Position numbers and translations under genes: made by a program
In this document: one piece after another, positions 1-5,348 of the stretch
Layout: each line of letters opens with the position of its first letter
Numbering within the stretch: position 1 is the stretch's first letter
Notes under the pieces: model-generated
The model's database searches: none
Seen by the model: only the letters and a program-made list of their open reading frames with translations
Told to the model about the DNA's origin: nothing
Assembly (NCBI GenBank): GCA_902782815.1
Contig: CACZOS010000274.1
Location: 1-5,348, forward strand
Length of the DNA stretch: 5,348 nt
Origin: an uncultured Lachnospiraceae bacterium
Lineage (GTDB): Bacteria > Bacillota > Clostridia > Lachnospirales > Lachnospiraceae
Reading direction: 5' to 3'

Positions 1-302
1 CGTCCGACATCTGTTTCATCTGCCCGTTTGTCGGCACCGATCAGAAGAATATTCACCACATCCTGGTCATAGACCAGATCGGTTTCCACCACATCGGCCT
101 TCTCCAGAGCCGACTCCGTGTCGGTAACGATGGTGGAGGTCAGCGTCTTATAGTAGGCCGCGGCCGCACCCGCCCCGGCAGACCCTACAAAAAGGACCAC
201 CAGAAAGAGACAGGTCAGACACTGGGCCAGGAGACGCAGCCTTCTCTCCTTCTTCCGGGATTTCTTTATCTTTTTTCCGTTATTATTCACTGGTTTATTC
301 AA
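1..302 (-). CDS. LytR-CpsA-Psr (LCP) family cell-wall polymer ligase, N-terminal part
   Basis: Only the first 100 codons are inside the window; the gene runs off the left edge. The start is a TTG at 302, with a perfect AGGAGG 7 nt upstream; no ATG competes. The product begins with a lysine/arginine-rich cytoplasmic tail (about residues 9-23), then one hydrophobic membrane segment (about 24-49, ending in an Ala-rich stretch), then an extracytoplasmic linker. At residues 83-100 it enters the LCP domain with VNILLIGADKR followed by DETDVGR, which matches the usual start of LCP domains (N-I-L-L-x-G-x-D-x-R, then GRSDT). Asp91 and Arg93 fall where family members bind the pyrophosphate of the lipid-linked substrate. 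Known family role: transfer of teichoic acid or capsular/secondary wall polysaccharide from an undecaprenyl carrier to peptidoglycan, outside the membrane. It has its own promoter, and the glycosyltransferase gene upstream fits a wall-polysaccharide locus. Which polymer it handles cannot be told; the catalytic core is not visible. Confidence 0.88.
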   Translation of the reverse strand, partial: MNKPVNNNGKKIKKSRKKERRLRLLAQCLTCLFLVVLFVGSAGAGAAAAYYKTLTSTIVTDTESALEKADVVETDLVYDQDVVNILLIGADKRADETDVG

Positions 303-309
303 AATAGAT

Positions 310-315
310 CCTCCT
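310..315 (-). promoter_or_regulatory. Ribosome binding site of the LCP gene (supports a TTG start)
   Basis: A full-consensus AGGAGG on the minus strand lies 7 nt before the TTG codon at 302-300. It decides the start, because the reading frame has no ATG near this position and the translation from TTG gives a typical basic tail plus membrane anchor. Confidence 0.85.
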
Positions 316-340
316 GCTGGCCTGAGTTGTCGTTCATTAC

Positions 341-367
341 ATTATACTACTTTTTCAGGCAATGCAA
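341..367 (-). promoter_or_regulatory. Probable sigma-A promoter of the LCP gene
   Basis: A perfect TATAAT -10 box lies at 346-341 on the minus strand. The best -35 is TTGCAT at 367-362, giving a 15-bp spacer, shorter than the ideal 17; shifting it to 16 or 17 bp gives poorer hexamers. The sequence just upstream (368-399) is very A/T-rich and could act as an UP element. The predicted 5' leader is roughly 30 nt, too short for a riboswitch. The -10 is convincing; the -35 is less so. Confidence 0.65.
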
Positions 368-391
368 TAGAAAAAATCTTAAATTTTTCTA
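368..391. repeat. A/T-only-stem inverted repeat upstream of the LCP promoter
   Basis: TAGAAAAA (368-375) and TTTTTCTA (384-391) are perfect 8-bp inverted arms around an 8-bp spacer. The repeat sits between the glycosyltransferase stop codon and the LCP -35 box. It could be an operator, a weak AT-rich hairpin at the 3' end of the glycosyltransferase transcript, or chance in an A/T-rich gap. The stem has only one G-C pair per arm, so it is not a convincing intrinsic terminator, and transcription from upstream may read into the LCP gene. Confidence 0.4.
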
Positions 392-399
392 AAAAATAC

Positions 400-1308
400 T
401 CAATTCCAATAGGAGGGATTCAGGGAAATCCTCCGAATCAGCCATAAAGGCAGAACTTGATAATGCTGTCCCAGTTTATATCCGATGTATTTTGCACCGC
501 TCTGGACAAGGATATGGGGAATCAGCCGCCAGGCCTTTTTCCGGATAAAATATGCCAGGGTGCTCTTTACCAGACGGATACCTTCAGATTCGGATTTAAC
601 GGTTTTAAACAATCCCCCTGCATCCACCTGAGAGACGGCCAGGTCAAAATTCCTCTTCAGCTGTTCTTTTGCCGTATAGTTGTGCCAGTGCCAGACTCTG
701 GCATCCGCGGCGTATGCGATCTTCCAGCCGGCTTCGATCAGCCTTCCGGCAAAGATCATATCTTCGTTGAAGATAGTATGTAAGGGAAAGCCCCCCATTG
801 CATCGTACACGGATTTGCGGTAAGCTGAGCAGACATTGGAACAGAAAAATGTTTTTACCCCCAGGCTGGGAAGATCTTCCCTGCTTTTAACCCGGCTTTC
901 CCTGGGATAATTGAATCTCCTGGTGTAGGCCTCCACAGGATTATCCCGGTGATCCGCCATCTGTCTGCCATAGGAGACAGCCACCTTTTCATCTGCAAAA
1001 GGCCGGATAAGATTCTCGATAAGCCTTTCATCCGCTGCTATGGCATCCTGGGTCATCAGGACGATAAAATCGCCGTCGCACCGGGCAGCTGCCATATTTC
1101 TGGTTCCTCCGTGATCGAACTGGTTCTTTTTTATATGAATGATCTCCCCCTGGGGGAGACGGGGAAAGACCCTGCTTTTAAAAAGGGGCTCCTCCGTGTT
1201 AATCAGGAGGATCCTGTCCGGAGTCAGGGTCTGTTTTTCCAGCATTCTGAGATTTTTGTCAAGCTTCTCATCCGGCCGGTAAGTGGGGATAATCACATCA
1301 ATCTTCAT
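400..1308 (-). CDS. Family 2 glycosyltransferase, rhamnosyltransferase-like
   Basis: A 302-residue cytosolic or membrane-associated enzyme with a GT-A fold, expected to move a sugar from a nucleotide donor to a growing glycan. The ATG at 1308 is chosen because AAGGAGG lies 5 nt upstream; the open frame extends 29 codons further to 1395 but that part would overlap the end of metH and has no family-like sequence. Visible motifs: N-terminal Rossmann-like strand KIDVIIPTYRPDEKL (residues 2-16); FDHGGTRNMAA (64-74), typical of rhamnosyltransferase-like GT2 proteins; the metal/nucleotide site region MTQDA (85-89), with TQD where many GT2 enzymes have DxD; and the acceptor-side motif NEDMIFAGRLIEAGW (181-195) with Glu182-Asp183 as likely base, followed by VWHWHNYT (205-212). 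A basic, partly hydrophobic C-terminus (about 260-300) could touch the membrane, but there is no clear membrane helix. It starts 61 bp after metH and precedes an LCP gene, which suggests wall or capsule polysaccharide synthesis. Donor and acceptor are not determined. Confidence 0.9.
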   Translation of the reverse strand: MKIDVIIPTYRPDEKLDKNLRMLEKQTLTPDRILLINTEEPLFKSRVFPRLPQGEIIHIKKNQFDHGGTRNMAAARCDGDFIVLMTQDAIAADERLIENLIRPFADEKVAVSYGRQMADHRDNPVEAYTRRFNYPRESRVKSREDLPSLGVKTFFCSNVCSAYRKSVYDAMGGFPLHTIFNEDMIFAGRLIEAGWKIAYAADARVWHWHNYTAKEQLKRNFDLAVSQVDAGGLFKTVKSESEGIRLVKSTLAYFIRKKAWRLIPHILVQSGAKYIGYKLGQHYQVLPLWLIRRISLNPSYWN

Positions 1309-1313
1309 TCTTT

Positions 1314-1320
1314 CCTCCTT
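1314..1320 (-). promoter_or_regulatory. Ribosome binding site of the glycosyltransferase gene
   Basis: AAGGAGG on the minus strand, 5 nt before the ATG at 1308-1306. It fixes the start at 1308 and rules out the longer in-frame start at 1395. The rest of the 61-bp gap after metH shows no clear promoter or terminator, so the gene probably shares the metH transcript. Confidence 0.85.
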
Positions 1321-1369
1321 GATCAAAAAGACACAGTCTCTTCCTTCACGGTCAGCCCAAAACGGACAG

Positions 1370-3841
1370 CTATTCCTCCAGGAGCCTGTCAACAAGTTTT
1401 ACGGCATCCGACGCATCGGAAGAATACCCATCCGCTCCGATCTCCCGCGCAAATTCGGGTGTAGTCACCGCACCGCCGATGGCTACCCTGGCAGCCAGCC
1501 CTCTGATATTTCGAAGGTCCACCACTTCCTTCATCTTCATCATGGTGGTGGTCATCAGGGCTGACAGGACGATGACGGAGGCACCGGACTCTTCGGCCCG
1601 GTCAATGATCTCCTCCGAGGGGACATCTTTCCCCAGGTCGATCACCCTGTATCCGTAATTTTTAAGCATCAGGGCCACCAGATTTTTTCCGATGTCATGG
1701 ATATCCCCCTCCACAGTTGCGATGACAACGGTTGCCTTTTCCTCCCTGTCCCCGCTCTCCTTCAGAGCCGGCTCCAGGACCCGGATAGCTTCCTCCATGG
1801 TTGTCGCGCTGGAAATAAGCTGGGGAAGAAAATACTTTTGAATTTCAAAAAGACGTCCCACCTCATTGATGCCGGGGATCAGCATCTCATCCAGGATAAT
1901 CCTCGGGTGAATCCCCTCCCCTAAGGTTTTTTTCACCAGGTCAGCTATGCCGCTGCGGTTACCTTTGACCACCGCCTGAAATACCGGAGATAAAGCATAG
2001 GGATGTTCATCCCTGCCGGTTTCCGGAGGGAGGGCAGGATCATGCGCCTTGTTTCCTTTATCGGAAGACCCGCCGGTCCCGGGAGGGGCCATGGCAAAAA
2101 ATCCGGGTTTTTGTACTTCTTCTATATATCGGTTATCCGCTGATTCCCTGTCCAGAAGCAGATCGGAAGCATAGGCCAGTCCCATGACAAAATGGTCGGA
2201 GGGATTGGCGATAGCCATGGAAAGGCCCCTGCTCAGGGCCATGGCCAGAAAAGCTCCGTTGACAAACCTCCTCTCGGGAAGGCCGAAAGAAATATTGGAC
2301 AGACCTGTCACGGTATGAAGACCCAGTTCCTTTCTGCAGTAATCTATGGTCTCAAGGACCTCCAGGGCAGCTTTTTTGTTGGCCCCCACTGTGGTCACCA
2401 GTCCGTCCACCACGATCTGTGATCTTCCGATCCCCATGGCTGATGCCATGGCGGCCAGTCTGCGGATATTGGCGTGTTTTTCTTCTGTGGATTCCGGCAG
2501 ACCTTTCTCCGAAAGGGGAAGAAGAATGAAGACTGCCCCATATTTTTTCACCAGAGGAAGGAGGTATTCTGCCTTTCCGGGCTCCAGGGAGATGGAGTTG
2601 ATCATAGCCCTGCCGGGATATGCCCGCAGGGCTGCTTCTATTGTGGCAGGATCACTGGAATCAATGCAGAGGGGCAGGTCAGTAACCATAGTCACCTTCT
2701 CCAGTGCTTTCAGCATCATCTCCCGCTCATCGATCCCGCTGACTCCCAGATTGATATCCAGGATATGGGCTCCCTGGTCCGCCTGGCTTTCTGCCATCTC
2801 CTCCACCATAGCAAGGCTGCCTGAACGCAGTTCCTGCTGAAGCTTCTTCTTTCCGGTGGGATTGATCCTCTCCCCGATGACAACCAGACTGCCCCGGGGC
2901 GGAACCTCCTGAATCTTCCGTTCAGAGGCCAGGGTCATGGGATGACGATTGTCCGGAGGAATCACTTCCAGACCCTCGACACTTTGGGCAAGAAGCTGAA
3001 TATGTCTGGGGGTCGTACCGCAGCATCCACCTACAAAAGCAGCTCCCGCACGGATAAAGTCGGGTCCGAAGGAAGCAAACTCCTCGGGACTCATGGGGTA
3101 GACTGTCCTGCCGTCATGAAGTTCGGGAAGACCGGCGTTGGCCTTTGCCAGCAGAGGAACCTCCGCGTACTCTTTCATCTTTCGGATAAGGGGGATCATC
3201 TCGCCGGGTCCGGTAGAACAGTTTATTCCCACCACGTCGGTACCCAGGCTCTGGAGAACCACCGTGGCAGTCACCGGATCAGTCCCGTAAAGGGTTCTGC
3301 CGTCACTCTGATAGGTAAGGCTGGCGATAACCGGCAGGCTGCTGACTTCCTTGATGGCGAGCACAGCCGCCCTGGTTTCAGCCAGGCTCATCATGGTCTC
3401 CACCACGAAAAGATCGCAGCCGGCTTCCTCCAGGACCATGGCCTGCTCCTTATAGATCCCGATAAGCTCCTCAAGTCCCATAGGACCCACAGGAGAAAGG
3501 GGAATACCCGTCATGGTCAGGTCACCGGCGACATAAGCCCTCCCGCCGGCGGCTTTTTTGCTCAGAGCAACCAGTTTTTTATTGATTTCGGCGAGGGATC
3601 CTTCCAGCCCGTATTCCGCCAGTTTAATCCTGTTCCCGGTAAAGGTCGGGGCATAGAGGATCCTGCTTCCGGCCCGGACAAAGTCCTCCTGCAGGGAGAG
3701 GAAAATGTCCTGATGGTCAAGAATCCATCTCTCAGGACAATGGCCGGGAGCCAGTCCCTTTTTCTGAAGATTGGAGCCGGTAGCCCCGTCCAGGATCACC
3801 GGCCCCCTCTTTAATAGATCATATAGCTGTTCTCTGTTCAT
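1370..3841 (-). CDS. metH: Cobalamin-dependent methionine synthase (short form, no reactivation domain)
   Basis: Makes methionine and tetrahydrofolate from homocysteine and 5-methyltetrahydrofolate, with the methyl group carried on cobalamin in the cytosol. The 823 residues divide into: homocysteine module (about 1-290) with the zinc ligands Cys208 (GINCSTGP) and Cys273-Cys274 (GGCCGTTPRH); folate (pterin-binding, TIM-barrel) module (about 318-575) with GERINPTGKKK (323-333), DINLG (362-366), CIDSSDP (392-398) and GLSNISFGLPERR (513-525); a Gly/Pro/charged linker (about 580-613); four-helix cap (about 617-697); and Rossmann B12 module (about 702-823) with the DxHxxG motif at 713-718, His715 being the lower cobalt ligand. 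The protein ends straight after the B12 module. Full-length MetH such as that of E. coli (about 1,200 residues) continues with an AdoMet reactivation module that is absent here, as in Thermotoga-type short MetH. The ATG at 3841 has AGGGG 7 nt upstream and starts exactly at the homocysteine module. All frames and motifs are intact. It lies 26 bp after an unknown gene, probably in one operon. Confidence 0.97.
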   Translation of the reverse strand: MNREQLYDLLKRGPVILDGATGSNLQKKGLAPGHCPERWILDHQDIFLSLQEDFVRAGSRILYAPTFTGNRIKLAEYGLEGSLAEINKKLVALSKKAAGGRAYVAGDLTMTGIPLSPVGPMGLEELIGIYKEQAMVLEEAGCDLFVVETMMSLAETRAAVLAIKEVSSLPVIASLTYQSDGRTLYGTDPVTATVVLQSLGTDVVGINCSTGPGEMIPLIRKMKEYAEVPLLAKANAGLPELHDGRTVYPMSPEEFASFGPDFIRAGAAFVGGCCGTTPRHIQLLAQSVEGLEVIPPDNRHPMTLASERKIQEVPPRGSLVVIGERINPTGKKKLQQELRSGSLAMVEEMAESQADQGAHILDINLGVSGIDEREMMLKALEKVTMVTDLPLCIDSSDPATIEAALRAYPGRAMINSISLEPGKAEYLLPLVKKYGAVFILLPLSEKGLPESTEEKHANIRRLAAMASAMGIGRSQIVVDGLVTTVGANKKAALEVLETIDYCRKELGLHTVTGLSNISFGLPERRFVNGAFLAMALSRGLSMAIANPSDHFVMGLAYASDLLLDRESADNRYIEEVQKPGFFAMAPPGTGGSSDKGNKAHDPALPPETGRDEHPYALSPVFQAVVKGNRSGIADLVKKTLGEGIHPRIILDEMLIPGINEVGRLFEIQKYFLPQLISSATTMEEAIRVLEPALKESGDREEKATVVIATVEGDIHDIGKNLVALMLKNYGYRVIDLGKDVPSEEIIDRAEESGASVIVLSALMTTTMMKMKEVVDLRNIRGLAARVAIGGAVTTPEFAREIGADGYSSDASDAVKLVDRLLEE

Positions 3842-3867
3842 GACTCCACCCCTACTGGTGCACAGGC

Positions 3868-4581
3868 CTATTCGATAACCTTGATCTGCCCCTCATATTC
3901 CAGGTTGATCCTGCCCTTCATTCCGCACGCTCCCACAAGTTTTCTCATGCAGCGCATCATGGACCGGTTGTCCGCAACACCGTACTTGTCGATGATTTCC
4001 ACAAATTTGTCAATCTGGCCCATGGCTTCCGGATCAGAAAGATAAAATGTTTCAATGATCTGCTTAATATTATCCTGATTAGATGAGGTATAGTAAAGCA
4101 GAACGATCTGGAGTGCGGTAAGGTTATGATAGAGGGGACGGTTGTACTCATTCATACCGGATTTCAAAAAACCGAACAGATCACTCAGCCGCATGGTGTC
4201 AATATCGTCAAGATGCATATCATGCTTTTTCAGCACATTTTCCACATCGATATCCATGATCACGGATGAGATCATCATGGCCACCTGGAAGGCATCCTTG
4301 TCCGCGTCCGATACCGGACTTAAAACAGGAGCCTGGGAACTCATCTGATGACAGTAGATCATATCCCGGATCAATGCGTTTTCAAACAGATTCTGTTCCA
4401 GTGTCTTGTCCAGTTTGATCACGAATTCCTTCCTGCCGGTATCCATGGATACCGGATGGCTCAGGTCATCCTTGTTTTCCGGATCCATCACCAGGACGTT
4501 CACCGGATAGATCAGGTCATCCGCGATATCCTGATAGAGGGCAGCTGTTTTCTCTGTCAGTGTTATTCCTAATAATTCCAT
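3868..4581 (-). CDS. Conserved-looking hypothetical protein encoded just before metH
   Basis: I do not recognise this 237-residue protein. The ATG at 4581 is preferred: it has a purine-rich AGAGAGAGG site 9 nt upstream, whereas the in-frame TTG at 4608 lies almost at the predicted transcription start. There is no signal peptide or membrane helix, so it is probably cytosolic; it is acidic and mainly helical. Order of features: a short mixed N-terminus with a hydrophobic strand YPVNVLVMD (25-33); a strand EFVIKLDKTL (52-61); a helix ENALIRDMIYCHQM (67-80); an amphipathic helix through MMISSVIMDIDVENVLKKHDM (102-122); a helical middle with an LYYTSSNQ stretch; and a Cys/Met/Arg-rich stretch MRCMRKLVGACGMKG close to the C-terminus. 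The strand-helix-helix pattern faintly recalls small zinc-metallopeptidase folds, but there is no HExxH. It does not resemble the MetH reactivation domain. It is the first gene after a strong promoter and lies 26 bp before metH, so the two are likely co-transcribed; function unknown. Confidence 0.85.
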   Translation of the reverse strand: MELLGITLTEKTAALYQDIADDLIYPVNVLVMDPENKDDLSHPVSMDTGRKEFVIKLDKTLEQNLFENALIRDMIYCHQMSSQAPVLSPVSDADKDAFQVAMMISSVIMDIDVENVLKKHDMHLDDIDTMRLSDLFGFLKSGMNEYNRPLYHNLTALQIVLLYYTSSNQDNIKQIIETFYLSDPEAMGQIDKFVEIIDKYGVADNRSMMRCMRKLVGACGMKGRINLEYEGQIKVIE

Positions 4582-4590
4582 ATCTTTTTG

Positions 4591-4599
4591 CCTCTCTCT
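4591..4599 (-). promoter_or_regulatory. Ribosome binding site of the hypothetical gene
   Basis: AGAGAGAGG on the minus strand, 9 nt before the ATG at 4581-4579. It lies downstream of the alternative TTG start at 4608, so it can only serve the ATG and settles the start. Confidence 0.65.
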
Positions 4600-4616
4600 C
4601 TTAATCAATCGGTTCT

Positions 4617-4645
4617 ATTCTAGCAAAATAAACCATCAGTGACAA
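4617..4645 (-). promoter_or_regulatory. Strong sigma-A promoter for the hypothetical gene - metH operon
   Basis: TTGTCA (-35, 4645-4640), a 17-bp spacer, and TAGAAT (-10, 4622-4617), with TGC directly before the -10 giving an extended -10 element. Transcription should begin near 4610, leaving a leader of about 30 nt before the ATG at 4581. It stands directly after the terminator of the upstream gene, so it marks the beginning of a separate transcription unit. The short leader rules out a riboswitch or T-box at this promoter. Confidence 0.8.
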
Positions 4646-4660
4646 GTTTGTTTTTTGTCA
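4640..4660. repeat. Inverted repeat overlapping the -35 box (possible operator)
   Basis: TTGTCA and TGACAA form 6-bp perfect inverted arms (4640-4645 and 4655-4660) separated by 9 bp. One arm is exactly the -35 hexamer of the operon promoter, and arm centres are about 15 bp apart. A dimeric regulator bound here would block polymerase. With arms of 6 bp in an A/T-rich spacer, chance cannot be excluded. Confidence 0.4.
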
Positions 4661-4681
4661 TGTGAACTGTCCCCGCCGGGC

Positions 4682-4719
4682 AAAAAAAGAAGGCCGCTAC
4701 ATTTCATCATGTAACAGCC
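4682..4719 (-). terminator. Intrinsic terminator after the DUF975 gene
   Basis: On the minus strand GGCTGTTACAT (4719-4709) pairs with ATGTAGCGGCC (4702-4692) as an 11-bp stem with two G-U wobbles and a 6-nt loop (GATGAA). It is followed at once by a T-rich tract (TTCTTTTTTT, 4691-4682). It starts 5 nt past the stop codon at 4725 and separates the DUF975 gene from the next promoter. Confidence 0.92.
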
Positions 4720-4724
4720 CACAT

Positions 4725-5348
4725 CTACGATCTGTCGTAGAAAGCTTCCGCTCTTCCGGAATACTCATTAAAGAAAACAGTCTCTGAGAGCGTGTAATAA
4801 GGGTTGATCCACAGGAAGCCGATCCCGAGGGTAAGGAACCCGAGGATCTTCCATCCCACAAAACTCAGCCGTAAACAGAAGAACTCCCAAAGGTGCCCCT
4901 TCATCTTCTCCCTGGACAGCCGCATTGCCTCACTGACGGACACATTTTTCCTCTCCTCCAGTAAGAAAGGGGCCATGGCGTTGCGATAATAGATCACAAT
5001 GCCCGGGATAAGGAAAAAGACGCTTCCGATCAGGACCTTGATCAGCAGGACCAGATGGAGCAGAAAGGCCTTCCACCAACTGGTGGATGCCCCGAAGAGA
5101 ACCCCGTCTTTGGGTGTCCTCCGGTCCAGCAGGGAAAGATTGTAATCCAGATAACCCAGCCGGACAAAACTCCCGATATACAGCCAGATCGAGGCGATGA
5201 TCAATGCTGCCGCGAACACGAGAAAGCGGTAAAATGGCGCGCCTTCACACAGCTCCAGGAGAATTCCGGAAATGATCATCAGCTTTAGTACTCCGGTGAC
5301 AGGATTGGTAAAAACCCCCAGCAGGGAAGCGCCCAATCCGGTCATTGA
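4725..5348 (-). CDS. DUF975 family integral membrane protein, C-terminal part
   Basis: The reading frame is open to the right edge, so the N-terminus lies outside the window. An in-frame ATG exists at 5345, but it has at most 3 nt of visible upstream sequence and DUF975 proteins normally begin with an extra helical segment before this point, so it is probably internal. The visible 206 or so residues contain several hydrophobic membrane segments: KLMIISGILLEL and FLVFAAALIIASIWLYIG near the start, FLLHLVLLIKVLIGSVFFLIPGIVI in the middle, and LRLSFVGWKILGFLTLGIGFLWI near the end. Family hallmarks are the FFLIPGIVIYYRNAMAPFLL region, SEAMRLSREKMKGHLWEFF (a basic helix with S-R-x-x-M-K-G-H), the SFVGW motif and a final WINPYY. 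DUF975 proteins are widespread in Firmicutes; their biochemical role is unknown to me. The gene ends in a strong terminator and is not co-transcribed with the metH unit. Confidence 0.85.
   Translation of the reverse strand, partial: SMTGLGASLLGVFTNPVTGVLKLMIISGILLELCEGAPFYRFLVFAAALIIASIWLYIGSFVRLGYLDYNLSLLDRRTPKDGVLFGASTSWWKAFLLHLVLLIKVLIGSVFFLIPGIVIYYRNAMAPFLLEERKNVSVSEAMRLSREKMKGHLWEFFCLRLSFVGWKILGFLTLGIGFLWINPYYTLSETVFFNEYSGRAEAFYDRS

Noticed and set aside
1321..1346. Small hairpin with a T-run (AAGAGAC-TGT-GTCTTTTT) between metH and the glycosyltransferase
   Set aside because: The stem is about 7 bp with a wobble, mostly A-U, has a 3-nt loop, and the T-run is itself part of the stem. Too weak to call a terminator.
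1309..1395. Upstream extension of the glycosyltransferase to an earlier ATG at 1395
   Set aside because: It would overlap the end of metH, lacks a ribosome site, and adds a non-homologous segment before the natural GT2 start; a strong AAGGAGG supports the ATG at 1308.
2942..3814. Long open frame of 290 codons on the plus strand
   Set aside because: It lies wholly antisense to the conserved homocysteine and folate modules of metH and its translation (rich in Gly, His, Ser, Arg) has no family-like motif. The same holds for the other plus-strand frames opposite metH, the glycosyltransferase, the unknown gene and the DUF975 gene.
3842..3867. Gap before metH considered for a riboswitch or separate promoter
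   Set aside because: Only 26 bp long; it holds just the AGGGG ribosome site.
3957..4151. Minus-strand frame of 64 codons inside the unknown gene
   Set aside because: It is an out-of-frame shadow of the larger gene with no ribosome site and no protein-like pattern.
4582..4608. TTG start at 4608 for the unknown gene
   Set aside because: It would place the start codon within about 2-3 nt of the predicted transcription start and leaves no ribosome site; the ATG at 4581 has one.
4725..4740. Inverted repeat CTACGA-N4-TCGTAG at the stop of the DUF975 gene
   Set aside because: It is short, lies in coding sequence, and the real terminator is the stronger stem and T-tract just downstream.

Overview
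The window holds five protein-coding genes, all on the minus strand, so transcription runs from right to left. The genes at both ends are cut by the window edges. Composition is moderate in GC inside genes and AT-rich in the two promoter-bearing gaps. Strong AGGAGG-type ribosome sites, a TTG start, an LCP-family protein, a DUF975 membrane protein and a short cobalamin methionine synthase without its reactivation domain all point to a Gram-positive Firmicute. A gut-type Clostridia/Lachnospiraceae member is the best guess; this is inferred from gene style, not from a marker gene.

Layout from right to left, in the direction of transcription. (1) 5348-4725 is the C-terminal part of a DUF975-type multi-pass membrane protein, followed by a clear intrinsic terminator (4719-4682). 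(2) A strong extended -10 sigma-A promoter (TTGTCA, 17 bp, TAGAAT; 4645-4617) starts a new unit. Its first gene (4581-3868) is an unrecognised 237-residue cytosolic protein. (3) After 26 bp comes metH (3841-1370), a cobalamin-dependent methionine synthase of 823 residues. It has the homocysteine, folate, cap and B12 modules but lacks the C-terminal AdoMet reactivation module. (4) After 61 bp comes a family 2 glycosyltransferase (1308-400) resembling rhamnosyltransferases. (5) A 97-bp AT-rich gap carries a second promoter, then the N-terminal 100 residues of a LytR-CpsA-Psr (LCP) cell-wall polymer ligase (302-1).

Functionally the window joins two themes. The unknown gene and metH are arranged as one transcription unit for methionine synthesis / methyl-folate recycling, with no room for a SAM, cobalamin or T-box leader. 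The glycosyltransferase and LCP protein look like the edge of a cell-envelope polysaccharide locus: one adds a sugar to a glycan, the other attaches a finished polymer to peptidoglycan. No RNA genes, mobile elements, CRISPR arrays or long repeats were seen. The items most worth a second look are the unknown gene before metH, the missing MetH reactivation module, and the inverted repeat over the -35 box of their promoter. I see no convincing case for a wholly new biological system here.
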